From Hallerella sp964397425 (GTDB lineage Bacteria > Fibrobacterota > Fibrobacteria > Fibrobacterales > Fibrobacteraceae): a DNA stretch of 64,000 bases. Below the pieces are notes generated by a model. That model saw only the letters and a list, made by a program, of their open reading frames with translations. It was not told the DNA's origin and did not search any database. Both the position numbers and the translations under genes were made by a program. Positions 1 to 9,600 of this stretch are shown here, piece after piece. The first letter of the stretch is position 1; every line of letters starts with the position of its first letter. Where the stretch lies: the NCBI GenBank assembly GCA_964397425.1, contig CAYNID010000001.1, positions 372,001 to 436,000 on the forward strand, written 5' to 3'.

Positions 1-442
1 TGGGAGTGGCTTTGTAAAGGCTCTGGCAAACTTGATGGATGACGGAGCGCTGCTTTGGCAGGGAGCGGACGAATGCGGATTTGAGGCTCTTGTAAGCGAG
101 ATCGGCGCGTTTGAGGTAAAGCTCGAATTGAGCGCGCGTCATGTAAAGGTCCGCAATGACGGAAAGGCTGTCGGGGGTTGAAAAGATGAGGCTGTCGAGT
201 CTTTTCTTGGCGAGGGCGAAGTCTTTGGAAACGCCTGTTTGGGATCTGGCCAGAACGCCCCAGAGGGCGCATTCCGCCCGTTTGGAAAGTTCAAGAGTCG
301 GGCAAACCGATTCGAAGGCTTCGGCGGCTCCCGTCCAATTGCCGGAAACGTAAGCTTTTTGCGCATCTTCCAAGGTGGCGGCAAAAGCGCTCGCGGAGAA
401 GGCGATGGCGGCGGCGAAAAAGATTTTGTTCAAACGTGACAT
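1..442 (-). CDS. Secreted protein of unknown function (C-terminus cut off by window edge)
   Basis: The reading frame is open from an ATG at 442 to the window edge, at least 147 residues. It begins MSRLNKIFFAAAIAFSASAF, a clear signal peptide with a likely AFA cleavage site, followed by a helical, alanine- and leucine-rich region (an LEDAQKAYVSGNWTGAAEAF-like stretch) that resembles TPR or YbgF-type repeats in spacing. Its start overlaps the last 13 bases of miaB in another frame, so the two are probably translated from one message. The function cannot be named. Periplasmic or outer-membrane-associated location is inferred from the signal peptide. Confidence 0.75.
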   Translation of the reverse strand, partial: MSRLNKIFFAAAIAFSASAFAATLEDAQKAYVSGNWTGAAEAFESVCPTLELSKRAECALWGVLARSQTGVSKDFALAKKRLDSLIFSTPDSLSVIADLYMTRAQFELYLKRADLAYKSLKSAFVRSLPKQRSVIHQVCQSLYKATP

Positions 443-1776
443 GGTTTCTCCAGTTCATCGATGGGCGTGCCTCGGAGCGTCCAGCCCCGGATGTCGTCGA
501 TCCGGCAGTTTACGTAGTCTCCGGGTTTGACAGTTTTTGACGCAAAAATGACTTTTTTGAAGTTTCCGGTTTTTCCCACCCATTCGTCGGGGTCTCTAGA
601 AGACGGGCCTTCGACTAGAATTTCCTCGGTGCGGCCCAGCATTTCCCGGTTGCGTTCCAAGGTGATGGCGTTTTGCACTTCGACTAGGCGCGCAAGGCGT
701 TCCTGTTTTTGTCCCTCGGATAACGTTTCCGTTTCTTTCGCGCTCTCGGTTCCTTCGCGTGGACTGTAAATGAACATGAACGCCGCATCAAAGCGGGCTT
801 CTTTCACTGTGGCCAACGTGGCTTCAAAATCCTCTTCGCTTTCGCCGACAAATCCCACGATGATGTCGGTGGTCAGGCCGTAGAAAGGATTTTTCCCACG
901 GAATTTTTCCAAAATTCGCAGAAATTCATCGGCGGTGTAACGGCGTTTCATTTTGGAAAGCATCGCATCGCTGCCGCTTTGGAGTGGAATGTGCGCATGG
1001 GGGCACAGTTGCGGAATGTTTTGCAAAACATCGATCAACTTTTCCGTGTAAAAACGCGGATGCGGACTCATGAATCGCACCCGGCGGATACCGGGGACCG
1101 CCGCAATCTGTGCCAGCAAATCGGCAAAATCAAGCCCGCGTTGTCGATAGGCGTTCACGGTTTGTCCTAAAAGGCAAATTTCCGAAACGCCGCGGGAACT
1201 GGCCATTTCCACTTCGCGCAAAACGTCTTCTGCCGCCCGGTACTTTTCCCTTCCGCGGACAAATGGAACGATGCAGTAGCTGCAGCGGAAATTGCAGCCG
1301 CGTTGAATGGTGACAAAAGAAGAAAACGGATGGGAAAGCTTGGCGTATTCGCCCAGGTAATTTTCGGAATCGTCAAATCCGGTGATGATTCTTTGGGACA
1401 GGTTTTTCTGGGTGGACGCCAGTGGATGCGGAAAGAGAAGCTCTGGAATTTTCGAATATTTGTCCGGTCCGATAACGTAATCGATGCAATCAACCTGTTC
1501 TACGAGGCGTGAACCGAGATGTTCCGCCATGCATCCCGTGACGATGAATTTGATCCAGGGCCTGCGCTTTTTGTAAAATTTCATTTTTGAAATTCTCGCT
1601 TTGGCGCTTTCTTCGGCCTTTTCGCGGACGGAACAGGTATTGAAAAAGAAGAGTTCGGCCTCTTCGGGGTCTTCGGTGGGAATGCAGCCGTTCTTTTCGA
1701 GCATCGAAGCGATGAGCGCGGAATCGTACTCGTTCATTTGGCAGCCGTAGGTGTCTATCAGATAATGTTTGGGCAT
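430..1776 (-). CDS. miaB: MiaB, tRNA-2-methylthio-N6-dimethylallyladenosine synthase
   Basis: A radical-SAM methylthiotransferase that adds the 2-methylthio group to i6A37 of tRNAs reading UNN codons. The 448-residue length is normal. The N-terminal UPF0004 domain carries the three cluster-binding cysteines C12 (TYGCQMNEYDS), C48 (FNTCSVREKAEE) and C82 (VTGCMAEH). The radical SAM triad C161-x3-C165-x2-C168 is in RGCNFRCSYCIVPFVRGRE. A TRAM-like domain ends the protein. MiaB rather than MtaB or RimO is favoured by the YGCQMNEYDS opening and the C-x33-C spacing. It starts 4 bp after the HAD gene stop and overlaps the next gene by 13 bp, so it is the middle of a three-gene minus-strand unit. Confidence 0.95.
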   Translation of the reverse strand: MPKHYLIDTYGCQMNEYDSALIASMLEKNGCIPTEDPEEAELFFFNTCSVREKAEESAKARISKMKFYKKRRPWIKFIVTGCMAEHLGSRLVEQVDCIDYVIGPDKYSKIPELLFPHPLASTQKNLSQRIITGFDDSENYLGEYAKLSHPFSSFVTIQRGCNFRCSYCIVPFVRGREKYRAAEDVLREVEMASSRGVSEICLLGQTVNAYRQRGLDFADLLAQIAAVPGIRRVRFMSPHPRFYTEKLIDVLQNIPQLCPHAHIPLQSGSDAMLSKMKRRYTADEFLRILEKFRGKNPFYGLTTDIIVGFVGESEEDFEATLATVKEARFDAAFMFIYSPREGTESAKETETLSEGQKQERLARLVEVQNAITLERNREMLGRTEEILVEGPSSRDPDEWVGKTGNFKKVIFASKTVKPGDYVNCRIDDIRGWTLRGTPIDELEKPCHV

Positions 1777-1780
1777 GGCT

Positions 1781-2422
1781 TTAATGGAATTGCAAGTTTT
1801 TCAAATCGAAAAAATGTTTGATGGAATAAGTCGGTTCCACGGGAAAGAAGCTTTCCCGTTTGCCAAATCCGCTTTCAATGAAAACGCTGTCGATTCCTGC
1901 GTTTTGGGCTCCGAGGATATCTGGGGCGTCATCGCCTATCATCACGGCTTCGTTTTGGGGAATAGCCGTCTTTTCGAGAATTTTGAAAAATGGCGCCGCA
2001 TCGGGCTTGCGCGGAGTGTCTTCGTCACCAAAGGCGAGGGCGTCAAAGCAGGATTCTATTCCGAAGTGCCTGAGAATGGCGAGACCGGGCGTGTGAGGCT
2101 TGTTTGTCGCCAAGGCTTTTTTGGCGGGGAACGTTTTTAAAAATTCAATGACGCCGGGGTAAGGTTCTGTCGCGTTTAAACAGTGGTGCGCATAATATTC
2201 GGAATAAGTGCGGTGAACGTCGGCGAGGGGCACATTCGCCCCTTCAAGAGAACGTTCAATAAGCTTCAGGGAACCGTTGCCGATATAGCTCCGGATTTTT
2301 TCGGTGGAAAGGGGCTTTAATCCAAAGGCTCCCAGCGCGTAATTGACTGCAGCGCTCAGATCGCCTAATGTGTTGAACAGGGTTCCGTCCATGTCGAAAA
2401 TGTACAGGGATTTTTTCTTCAT
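1781..2422 (-). CDS. HAD-superfamily hydrolase, phosphoglycolate phosphatase-like
   Basis: A 213-residue HAD subfamily I phosphatase. Motif I is D10-M-D12-G-T-L, with D10 the expected nucleophile; motif II lies in a KALATNKP-like segment; motif III/IV is MIGDDAPDILGAQNAGI near the C-terminus. The cap sequence resembles Gph-type 2-phosphoglycolate phosphatases, but the substrate cannot be fixed from sequence. It is the first gene of the HAD-miaB-secreted protein unit. There is no Shine-Dalgarno before the ATG; instead a CTAGATT motif ends 7 nt upstream, so the transcript may be leaderless. Confidence 0.85.
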   Translation of the reverse strand: MKKKSLYIFDMDGTLFNTLGDLSAAVNYALGAFGLKPLSTEKIRSYIGNGSLKLIERSLEGANVPLADVHRTYSEYYAHHCLNATEPYPGVIEFLKTFPAKKALATNKPHTPGLAILRHFGIESCFDALAFGDEDTPRKPDAAPFFKILEKTAIPQNEAVMIGDDAPDILGAQNAGIDSVFIESGFGKRESFFPVEPTYSIKHFFDLKNLQFH

Positions 2423-2429
2423 CGCGCTA

Positions 2430-2435
2430 AATCTA
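2430..2435 (-). promoter_or_regulatory. Candidate -10 element (TAGATT) of the HAD-miaB unit
   Basis: On the minus strand CTAGATT is followed by 7 nt and then the ATG of the HAD gene. The layout matches the CTATATT-start codon spacing seen before other genes here. No -35 element is obvious. Confidence 0.35.
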
Positions 2436-2499
2436 GTAATTCACCGTTAAATAGTGAAATTTTTGGTTCGATGATGGGCGGTGACGGAATTCAAAAAAC

Positions 2500-2505
2500 T
2501 ATAAT
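2500..2505 (+). promoter_or_regulatory. Candidate -10 element (TATAAT) of pgi
   Basis: The sequence ACTATAATTGGGG ends 29 nt before the pgi ATG, leaving a short leader that carries the GAAGGA ribosome-binding site. No convincing -35 hexamer was found at 16-18 bp. Confidence 0.4.
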
Positions 2506-2534
2506 TGGGGAAAACACTTTAAGAAGGACACATT

Positions 2535-4181
2535 ATGAGTCGTTTGACAGAATCGAAAGAATGGAAGGCTCTCGAAGCGAAAGCGTCCGAAGCCAAAAAG
2601 TGGAATATGCGCGAAATGTTCGCAAAGGACCCGCAACGTGCCGAAAGGTTCAGCGCGGAAGCCTGCGGCATTTTCTTGGATTATTCCAAAAACTTGATTG
2701 ATGACGATGCGATGGCGAAACTTTTCGCCCTGCTTCCCTTTGCCAAATTTGACGAAATGCGCAAGAGCTTTTTCTCGGGCGAAAAAATCAATACGACAGA
2801 AAAGCGTGCCGTTTTGCATACCGCTTTGCGTTACAAGGGAAATTCGCCCATTTACGTCGACGGCAAGGATGTGATGCCGGAAGTCCGTGCGGTTCTCAAT
2901 CACATGGAAGAATTTACGAATTTGGTCCGTTCGGGCAAATGGAAGGGATTCTCCGGAAAGTCCATCAAGTATGTGGTGAATATCGGCATCGGCGGCTCGG
3001 ATTTGGGTCCGGTGATGGTGACAGAAGCGCTCCGGCATTATGCGTCTCCGGAATCTCCAGAAGTGTATTTCGTTTCGAATATCGACGGAACCCACATTGC
3101 GGAAACGCTGAAAAAGGTGAACATCGAAGAGACGCTCTTCATTGTCGCATCCAAGACGTTTACGACTCTTGAAACCATGACCAACGCCAATACGGCGAAA
3201 GCGGCTGTTCTTGAAGCTTTTGGCGGCGACGAAAAGTCTATCGCCAATCATTTTGTCGCCCTTTCCACGAATACGGAAGCGGTTACGGAATTTGGCATCA
3301 ATCCCGCCAACATGTTTGAATTCTGGAATTGGGTCGGTGGGCGTTATTCCCTGTGGTCCGCCATCGGGCTTTCGATTGCTCTCCGGATTGGCTTTGACAA
3401 TTACATGAAGTTGCACCAGGGCGCTTATGAAATGGATGAACATTTTAAAAACGCTCCCGTCGAAAAGAATCTTCCCGTCATTCTCGCTCTTGTCGGCATT
3501 TGGTATAACAATTTCTTTGGAGCATCGAGTTATGCCATGCTCCCGTATGATCAATACATGCACCGTTTTGCCGCGTATTTCCAGCAGGCGGATATGGAGT
3601 CCAACGGGAAGTTTGTGGACCGCGAATCCAAGCGCGTTGATTACCAGACGGGTCCCATCCTTTGGGGTGAACCGGGAACCAACGGCCAGCACGCCTTTTA
3701 TCAGCTCATTCACCAAGGGACAAAGCTCATTCCGTGCGACTTCATCGCTCCGGCGAACAGCCACAACAAAGTGGGCGATCACCACCAGAAGTTGCTTTCC
3801 AACTTCTTTGCGCAGCCAGAAGCCTTGATGAATGGCAAGACTCTCGAAGAAGCGACGGAAGAATTGCGTCAAGCGGGAAAATCCGAAGAAGAAATCGCAT
3901 TCCTCGCACCGCATAAAGTGTTCGAAGGCAACAAGCCGACCAATTCCATCATGATGGAAAGCGTCAGCCCCGAAACGTTGGGCGCGCTCATCGCCTTGTA
4001 CGAGCACAAAATCTTCACCCAGGGCGTGATTTGGAACATCAACAGCTTTGACCAATGGGGCGTTGAACTCGGCAAACAACTGGCGAAGAAAATCCTTCCG
4101 GAACTTGCAAACGATGTGGAGCTTGCCCACGACAGTTCTACAAATGGACTGATCCGTTGGTATAAGAACCATCGGAAGTAA
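2535..4181 (+). CDS. pgi: Glucose-6-phosphate isomerase
   Basis: Interconverts glucose 6-phosphate and fructose 6-phosphate in cytoplasmic glycolysis. The 548 residues match the long (E. coli/eukaryotic) PGI type. Both family signatures are present: NWVGGRYSLWSAIGLSIAL in the middle and GVIWNINSFDQWGVELGKQ near the C-terminus. The QQADMESNGK and QLIHQGTK segments hold the expected catalytic Glu and His. The ATG has a GAAGGA ribosome-binding site 8 nt upstream. It is a single-gene unit followed by an intrinsic terminator. A 557-codon open frame on the opposite strand is a codon-bias shadow. Confidence 0.97.
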   Translation: MSRLTESKEWKALEAKASEAKKWNMREMFAKDPQRAERFSAEACGIFLDYSKNLIDDDAMAKLFALLPFAKFDEMRKSFFSGEKINTTEKRAVLHTALRYKGNSPIYVDGKDVMPEVRAVLNHMEEFTNLVRSGKWKGFSGKSIKYVVNIGIGGSDLGPVMVTEALRHYASPESPEVYFVSNIDGTHIAETLKKVNIEETLFIVASKTFTTLETMTNANTAKAAVLEAFGGDEKSIANHFVALSTNTEAVTEFGINPANMFEFWNWVGGRYSLWSAIGLSIALRIGFDNYMKLHQGAYEMDEHFKNAPVEKNLPVILALVGIWYNNFFGASSYAMLPYDQYMHRFAAYFQQADMESNGKFVDRESKRVDYQTGPILWGEPGTNGQHAFYQLIHQGTKLIPCDFIAPANSHNKVGDHHQKLLSNFFAQPEALMNGKTLEEATEELRQAGKSEEEIAFLAPHKVFEGNKPTNSIMMESVSPETLGALIALYEHKIFTQGVIWNINSFDQWGVELGKQLAKKILPELANDVELAHDSSTNGLIRWYKNHRK

Positions 4182-4206
4182 GCGTTCGAAGAATCAGAAA
4201 AAACAG

Positions 4207-4236
4207 GACCGCAGCTTGAAGTTGCGGTCTTTTTTT
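4207..4236 (+). terminator. Intrinsic terminator of pgi
   Basis: A GACCGCA / TGCGGTC stem with a 9-nt loop is followed by seven T residues, 26 bp after the pgi stop codon. Confidence 0.85.
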
Positions 4237-4242
4237 GCGGTT

Positions 4243-4276
4243 GAAAAACAAAAACGCCCGCGAATGCGGGCGTTTT
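4243..4276 (-). terminator. Intrinsic terminator of rpsD
   Basis: A perfect 11-bp stem (AAAACGCCCGC / GCGGGCGTTTT) with a 4-nt loop is followed on the minus strand by a T-rich tail interrupted by one G, 20 bp after the rpsD stop. Confidence 0.85.
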
Positions 4277-4295
4277 GGAATCTTTGTGGGAATGA

Positions 4296-4898
4296 TTAAC
4301 GGGAGTAATATTCGACCACGAGCTGTTCCTGGAGCTGGACTGGAATCTGAGCGCGGAGCGGAGTCGCCACGAGCTTGCCTTCCATCTTGTCCTTGTCGAC
4401 AGTCAAGTATTCCGGAGCGGCAGGAGCGTTGTCAATCGCTTCCTTGATTTGAACGTGGTTCTTGGAACGTTCGCGTACGGAAATGACGTCGCCGGCTTTG
4501 ACCAGGCGGCTCGGAGAATAGCTGCGGACACCGTTAACGGCAAAATGTCCGTGAGCCACATACTGACGAGCGGCAAAAATGGTGCGGGCGAAACCCATGC
4601 GGAAGACGAGAGCGTCCAAACGCGTTTCGAGGAGGATCATCAGGTTGTCACCTGCGGAACCTTCGCGGCGGTTGGCTTCTGCGTAAGTCTTGGACATCTG
4701 GGCTTCAGAAATGTTGTATGTAAAGCGAAGACGCTGCTTTTCCACAAGCTGTTGCTTGTAAACGGAAGCGGACTTCTTGCGATCTTGACCGTGCTGTCCG
4801 GGGCCGAAGTTCCGGCGGTCGAGAACCTTTTGGGTTTTGGGGGTGGTTGCGAGCCCGAGAGAGCGGGCGACCTTGGCTTTGGGTCCACGATAGGACAT
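4296..4898 (-). CDS. rpsD: 30S ribosomal protein S4
   Basis: Primary 16S rRNA-binding protein of the small subunit and, in many bacteria, a translational repressor. The protein is 200 residues and has the S4 RNA-binding domain around ARQYVAHGHFAVNG. There are no cysteines in the N-terminal region, so this is the zinc-free (C-minus) form. It stands alone rather than in the alpha operon with rpsM, rpsK, rpoA and rplQ. A GAGGT ribosome-binding site precedes the ATG. The roughly 70-nt untranslated leader could carry S4 autoregulation, but no recognised S4 site was identified. Confidence 0.97.
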   Translation of the reverse strand: MSYRGPKAKVARSLGLATTPKTQKVLDRRNFGPGQHGQDRKKSASVYKQQLVEKQRLRFTYNISEAQMSKTYAEANRREGSAGDNLMILLETRLDALVFRMGFARTIFAARQYVAHGHFAVNGVRSYSPSRLVKAGDVISVRERSKNHVQIKEAIDNAPAAPEYLTVDKDKMEGKLVATPLRAQIPVQLQEQLVVEYYSR

Positions 4899-4971
4899 TG
4901 TTACCTCGAAAGGAAGCTCTTTAGTTAAACCCGAAACGTTGGCAGAGCTTGGCGCGACATCCCGGGGTGTT

Positions 4972-5002
4972 CAAAGATAGTAAAAATTTTAAGGTTCGCC
5001 AA
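4972..5002 (-). promoter_or_regulatory. Promoter of rpsD (TTGGCG-17-TATCTTTG)
   Basis: On the minus strand a TTGGCG hexamer (4997-5002), a 17-bp spacer and TATCTT followed by TG (4972-4979) lie about 75 bp before the rpsD start. The -35 element lies inside the last codons of the upstream lipoprotein gene. The TAnnTTTG form also matches the Bacteroidota -7 consensus. Confidence 0.55.
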
Positions 5003-6599
5003 TATAGATCAGAAGCGTATCGCGTGCCGTGGGGTCCGCTTTGCTTTCGGCTATCAAACGGATGATTTCCCCGGCGTTTTCCGCATTGTCGGAAATGGCG
5101 ATGTTCGTTGCGCCCCAAAGCTGTTCGGATCCGTATCGCAAACAGTTGTCTTTGGTGTAAGCGGCGGATCGGATGAAGGGCAGGTCTTCGCAGGGCAAGT
5201 ACCAGTAGGTCAGGTTGCTTACGTCCGCGGGCTCGGCCCGGATGCCGAAGTTCAAAAGGGAAAGCGTGTCGCCGAGGGAGACCGTTTTGGAGTTCAATTC
5301 CGTTTCGCGTTCTTCGTCAAAAAGCTGGAATCGGGAAATGTAGTTGCGCCGTTGAATGACCGTTTTGAGCGTCAGTACTTGCGATTCTGAGGTCGGCGGG
5401 GAATTCAAGCGGGTGTAGTGCAAATAGTAGGCGCCTTTTTTGGGGGCGACAAAACGCGTCTTTGTTGAAGAAACGGTTGCGATGGAATCTCCGTCCGCAT
5501 TGAGAACCGCATAAGTCGCCGGGTAGCCGGCACCGCTTTGGTAGCCTTCGATGCTGTGGAAAATATCCGTTTCTTCGTCTTTTTCCAAATCGGCCAGCCA
5601 TACGTATTGCTCCTGGCGCAAATAATATTTGGCGGCATCGTTCCGTTCCCGGACAACAGTCAAGGTGTCTCCGATTTTTTGGATGGAATCCGGATTGGCG
5701 AAATATTCCCCCTGCTCCAAGTCGCGGGAAGAAGATTTGATGTCAAAATAGGCGTAGGGACCTGTCGTGTAATCGGGAAACTTTTGTGGGAAAATTCCCA
5801 AAGTGTAATCCGCGGATTTTTCGGGGAGAATCTGTTCGTCGATGGAGTTCCCCGCGGCGATTTCTGAAGAGTCTTTGTAAAGGTGGATTCTTGTCAGGGA
5901 CTTTCCGGAAACATTGATGTTGATGCTTTTTCCCGTTGAAGCGGAAAATTCCGCTTTGGCCTGTTCAATGCCATTTCCGATGAAAAATACGCCGTGGAGA
6001 GTGTCTCCCGGTTCAATGGAAATCGTGGAAGAATCTCCGATGTAGCCGAAGTAAGCCTTTTTAATTTCGGCGGCAATTTTTAGGGAGAACGAGGAATCGG
6101 CGGAAAGGCTGACACTGGGAATATCTGCGTAATAAAATCCAGACTCCGCAGTCGTAATGAACGTTGCCGAGGAAAATGCGGAGTCGCCGAATCGGGCGTA
6201 AAGATTTTGCGTATTGTAATTGACATTCCCGTTGGCATCGACAAGGGTGTATTCCGGGATCAATATTTCTCCTTTTTCTTCTTTGACGAAAAAGGAGTCG
6301 GGTTGTCCACCGGATGACTTTTGACTGAAAATCCGAATCAATGTTCCCTTGGGGTATTCGCCTAAGAAAAATTTATATGAAGCGCGGACTGGATTCTTTT
6401 CTGAAAACTTCAGCGTGTCGCTAGACAGTGTGTCGGCGTATTCGGCGTCCAGACGGTTTGAATAAGAAGAACTGGAATATTCTTCTGGCGAAAGTGAAGA
6501 CGAGGAATCTTCTGTCGCCGAAGAACTGGAATCGCTACCGCAGCCGATGAGAAGCGTCAGGCAAAAAAAGGGAAGGATTTTAGAAACGGAATGATTCAT
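4989..6599 (-). CDS. Ser-rich-linker lipoprotein of unknown function
   Basis: A 536-residue protein with a signal peptide ending in the lipobox LLIGC, then a serine-rich linker (GSDSSSSATEDSSSS, later EEYSSSSYS), the arrangement typical of Fibrobacter surface lipoproteins. The rest is beta-rich, with repeated blocks that look like bacterial Ig-like or pre-peptidase C-terminal (PPC-like) sandwiches, for example GDTLHGVFFIGNGIEQAKAE. No catalytic motif was recognised. It begins 7 bp after the stop of the tandem beta-helix gene and is probably co-transcribed with it. A role in binding plant cell-wall material at the surface is inference only. Confidence 0.8.
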   Translation of the reverse strand: MNHSVSKILPFFCLTLLIGCGSDSSSSATEDSSSSLSPEEYSSSSYSNRLDAEYADTLSSDTLKFSEKNPVRASYKFFLGEYPKGTLIRIFSQKSSGGQPDSFFVKEEKGEILIPEYTLVDANGNVNYNTQNLYARFGDSAFSSATFITTAESGFYYADIPSVSLSADSSFSLKIAAEIKKAYFGYIGDSSTISIEPGDTLHGVFFIGNGIEQAKAEFSASTGKSININVSGKSLTRIHLYKDSSEIAAGNSIDEQILPEKSADYTLGIFPQKFPDYTTGPYAYFDIKSSSRDLEQGEYFANPDSIQKIGDTLTVVRERNDAAKYYLRQEQYVWLADLEKDEETDIFHSIEGYQSGAGYPATYAVLNADGDSIATVSSTKTRFVAPKKGAYYLHYTRLNSPPTSESQVLTLKTVIQRRNYISRFQLFDEERETELNSKTVSLGDTLSLLNFGIRAEPADVSNLTYWYLPCEDLPFIRSAAYTKDNCLRYGSEQLWGATNIAISDNAENAGEIIRLIAESKADPTARDTLLIYIGEP

Positions 6600-6606
6600 G
6601 TCGGAC

Positions 6607-9600
6607 CTAGTTCAAGATGTAAAATTTTTCTTCTTTGGAAAAAGATTCGCCGGAGACTTTCAACGTGTATTTTCCGGTGGGGAATTCGCGCGCTTTGAAC
6701 TTGAAGGTGTACTTCTTTTCGCTTTCGAGTTCGCGCCCGCATAGTTGTTGAATGAATTTTCCGGATTCGTTGAAAATTTCAATTTTCACATATTGGGGTT
6801 CTCCGATGGTCAAATCGAAATTGCAATCGAGAGAGACGATGTTGATGTTCACTTTGGAAAGCTTAATCGCTTCTTCTGTCGCAACGCCGCTCACCGTCCG
6901 GTTGGAATCAAAGTAACTCACGTAAAGGGCGGGCGCCAAAGCTTTTCCCGCTTCGCGCGAATAAACGAAATAGTTGGAATCGCTCGGGGCAACGGCGGAA
7001 AGGATGAAGGTGAACAACTTGGATTTGTGTTTGCGCTTTGTAAAATCCGTCAGGGCGGCACTTTTGAGGAATGTGCCAAATGGAGCGCCCGGAGTCGGCG
7101 TGATGGTGCCCAAGTAACTGGTGTATCGGGGATCAATGCCACCGCCGCGGCTTTTGCGGGGAACGTAAGCGCCGCCGGGAACGTCTTGGTTGGCTGGGGC
7201 GTTGAACCAGGTCAATTCCGATTCTTGCCAATCGGCAGGAGCCATTCCGTCGCCAAAATCTTTGCCCGGTTCTTCTAAAAGTCCGAACACGTTCCATTGG
7301 ACGGGCTTTTTCTTGTTCCTGTAACGGGGATCTTCTGGTACGGAAAGCTGCAAAGCGGCATCTGCGATGGGTCCCGGAATGGCGGAAAGGTCAAACTTCA
7401 AATAGATTTTTGCGCTGGAACCTTCGCGGCTGTAACCGATTTGAAGCAGGGAATCTTCTCCGTGCGGCGTGTAAGAATCGAATTGCGAAATCCATGTGTC
7501 CATGCCGCGTCCCGAAGCTACGCCATTTCCGCTGTGGTCGCGGGTACTTGTCCGCAAATCGAAAACGTAAACGTGAGTCGTGTCGGAAGATTGATGTTCG
7601 CCATCGTCTGCGGTGAATGCGATGTTGTATCGACCGCTGTAAGAAAAGCTCACGTCGGTTTCGTAATCCTTTTCATTTGAAAAAACGACTCGCCCTGGAC
7701 CGGAAAGCTTTTTCCAAATGACGGGGTCAATGCAATAGCCTTTGGGACCGCGGCCATCATCGTAAACGCGTCCAGAGAGCTTTGCTTTGTCGGATTGCAA
7801 AAGAATCATGCTGGGGGCGCCTTCGACTTCGGGTTTTTCGTTTTGGCCTGTTTTGGGAATGTACCCCACGAAAAGAGTCATCATGGTGCCGCCAGACGGA
7901 TTTTTGAGAAGTCCTTCCGCGTAGAGCGTTTTCGTTTCTCCACGGCGAGTCTCTTCGGCAATCTTGGGGAAGGCGTTCCCCTGCAGCAGGGTTTCGCGAA
8001 GTCCTTCGACGGACAGGCTTGCCGAATCGTTGATGAACATGGGGCGGAGTTTTGCTTTGCGGCTGGCAATGACGTGCACGCCCAAAAGTTCCACTTCTCC
8101 GCGGTCGCGGTTGTGCAGAACCGTGTTGCCGTTTTCGGCGGTCAATCCCAAAATCCAGATGGTTCCGCCGTTGTTTTCAATTTTTGTTTTGCGGTCGTTC
8201 TCCATGTAAAGGCTGCGGCCCCACACGTGCTGCAGGTTGATTTCCATGTGGTCAATGGCGATATCTTCGAGGTAAAGGTCTCCCGCGCCTTTTTTGGCGC
8301 TTTCATAATTTTTGACTTTCATGTTTTTGAGAATTAGCGTTTGGGGGGCCTTGTGGACGATTCCTGCGCCAAATTCGGCAAAGCGTTCAATCGTGATTTC
8401 TTTGAATGCGCTGCCTTCGACGATGAATTTCCCGGTTCCGTCGATGGTTGCTTCGGTGCCAATGATGCGGCGCACGCGATTGCGGATGTGAACATCCCTG
8501 TTGATTGTGTAACGTCCGCCCGGAGTAAAGTAAATCGTTTCTGCGCCGTCATCAATTGCCTGTTGAATGGCTTTGGAGTCGTCGCTTCCCGTTCCCGCCG
8601 TGCCGCCGTAATCCCCTTGAATTCCCACCCAATGGTTGGGATCCTGTTCCATCGGAAGTAACGTTTCGGCGATGGAAAGTTTGAACGAATATTGCGGCGA
8701 ATGGCAAAGGTTTGTCGGGATATCGGAGGAATATTCGATGATTTCCGGGCCATCGAGACCTTCACCGCTGGCGGGACCTCTGTCGTCAATCGCCTTGACG
8801 AAGCGGCTTGTCGCAATGTCGCGGGCGAACAGATAACCTTCGTTGTAAATGGCGGGAATCTTTGCTTTTTTCTTTCCGGTGTATTCCAGTGCGCCGCCAA
8901 TCATGGTGAGGAGAGCGTTTTCTCCAAAATTCGCAATGGCAGTCGCCGCGCCGTGGAAGCGCAAATTTCGGACGGTCAATACTTGATCGTGATTTTCGAT
9001 TCCGTATTTCTTTTGGTTGTAAAGCGTGATATGCTCTAAAGTCATGCCGTATAAGGGGAATCCGGTGAGGATGCCCACATCGAATCCGCGGATTTCCACG
9101 TTCTTGATGAGAAGCGGACCGATATTTTCTGTGTAGTTCATGTCTATCCCGGCGACGCCTTGACCGTCATCGGAAAAGATTTTGACATTGAGTACGGTTC
9201 CCTGGTAATTGGCGTTGAAGCGGATGCCGATAAGGCCCGGATTGCCTTTTCCGGTGTGCAACGTCATGTCGCGGATGGCGTTCCGGTTGTGCGGGTAGTC
9301 GCCCATGCCGGTGTAAAGCATTGCCCGCGGCGCGTCGGGATTGTCGAAACCGAATGCGGAATCCTGCATGATGATGTGGGTTCCACCCATGCTTTCGCCT
9401 TGGAGAATGGTGCGGCGGTAAGACTCGTTTTCTTTTTCTGCTTGAGGCCAGCTTATCTGGCGGGATATCCGGTAAGTTCCATTGGGCAGGTAAATGACGT
9501 AGTTTCCATTCGGGTGGTCGTCCAGTGCCTGCTGAATGATTTCGGTGACGTCGGATTTGCCGTCTGTTTTGGCGTTGTAAGGGGCCTTGGTAATGTCAAC

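Noticed and set aside
2439..2458. TTCAC-GTGAA inverted repeat between the HAD gene and pgi as an operator
   Set aside because: Only a 5-bp match with A/T-rich spacer, too short to support.
2499..4172. A 557-codon open frame antisense to pgi
   Set aside because: Mirror of the pgi codon bias; no start signal, low-complexity composition and pgi is certain.
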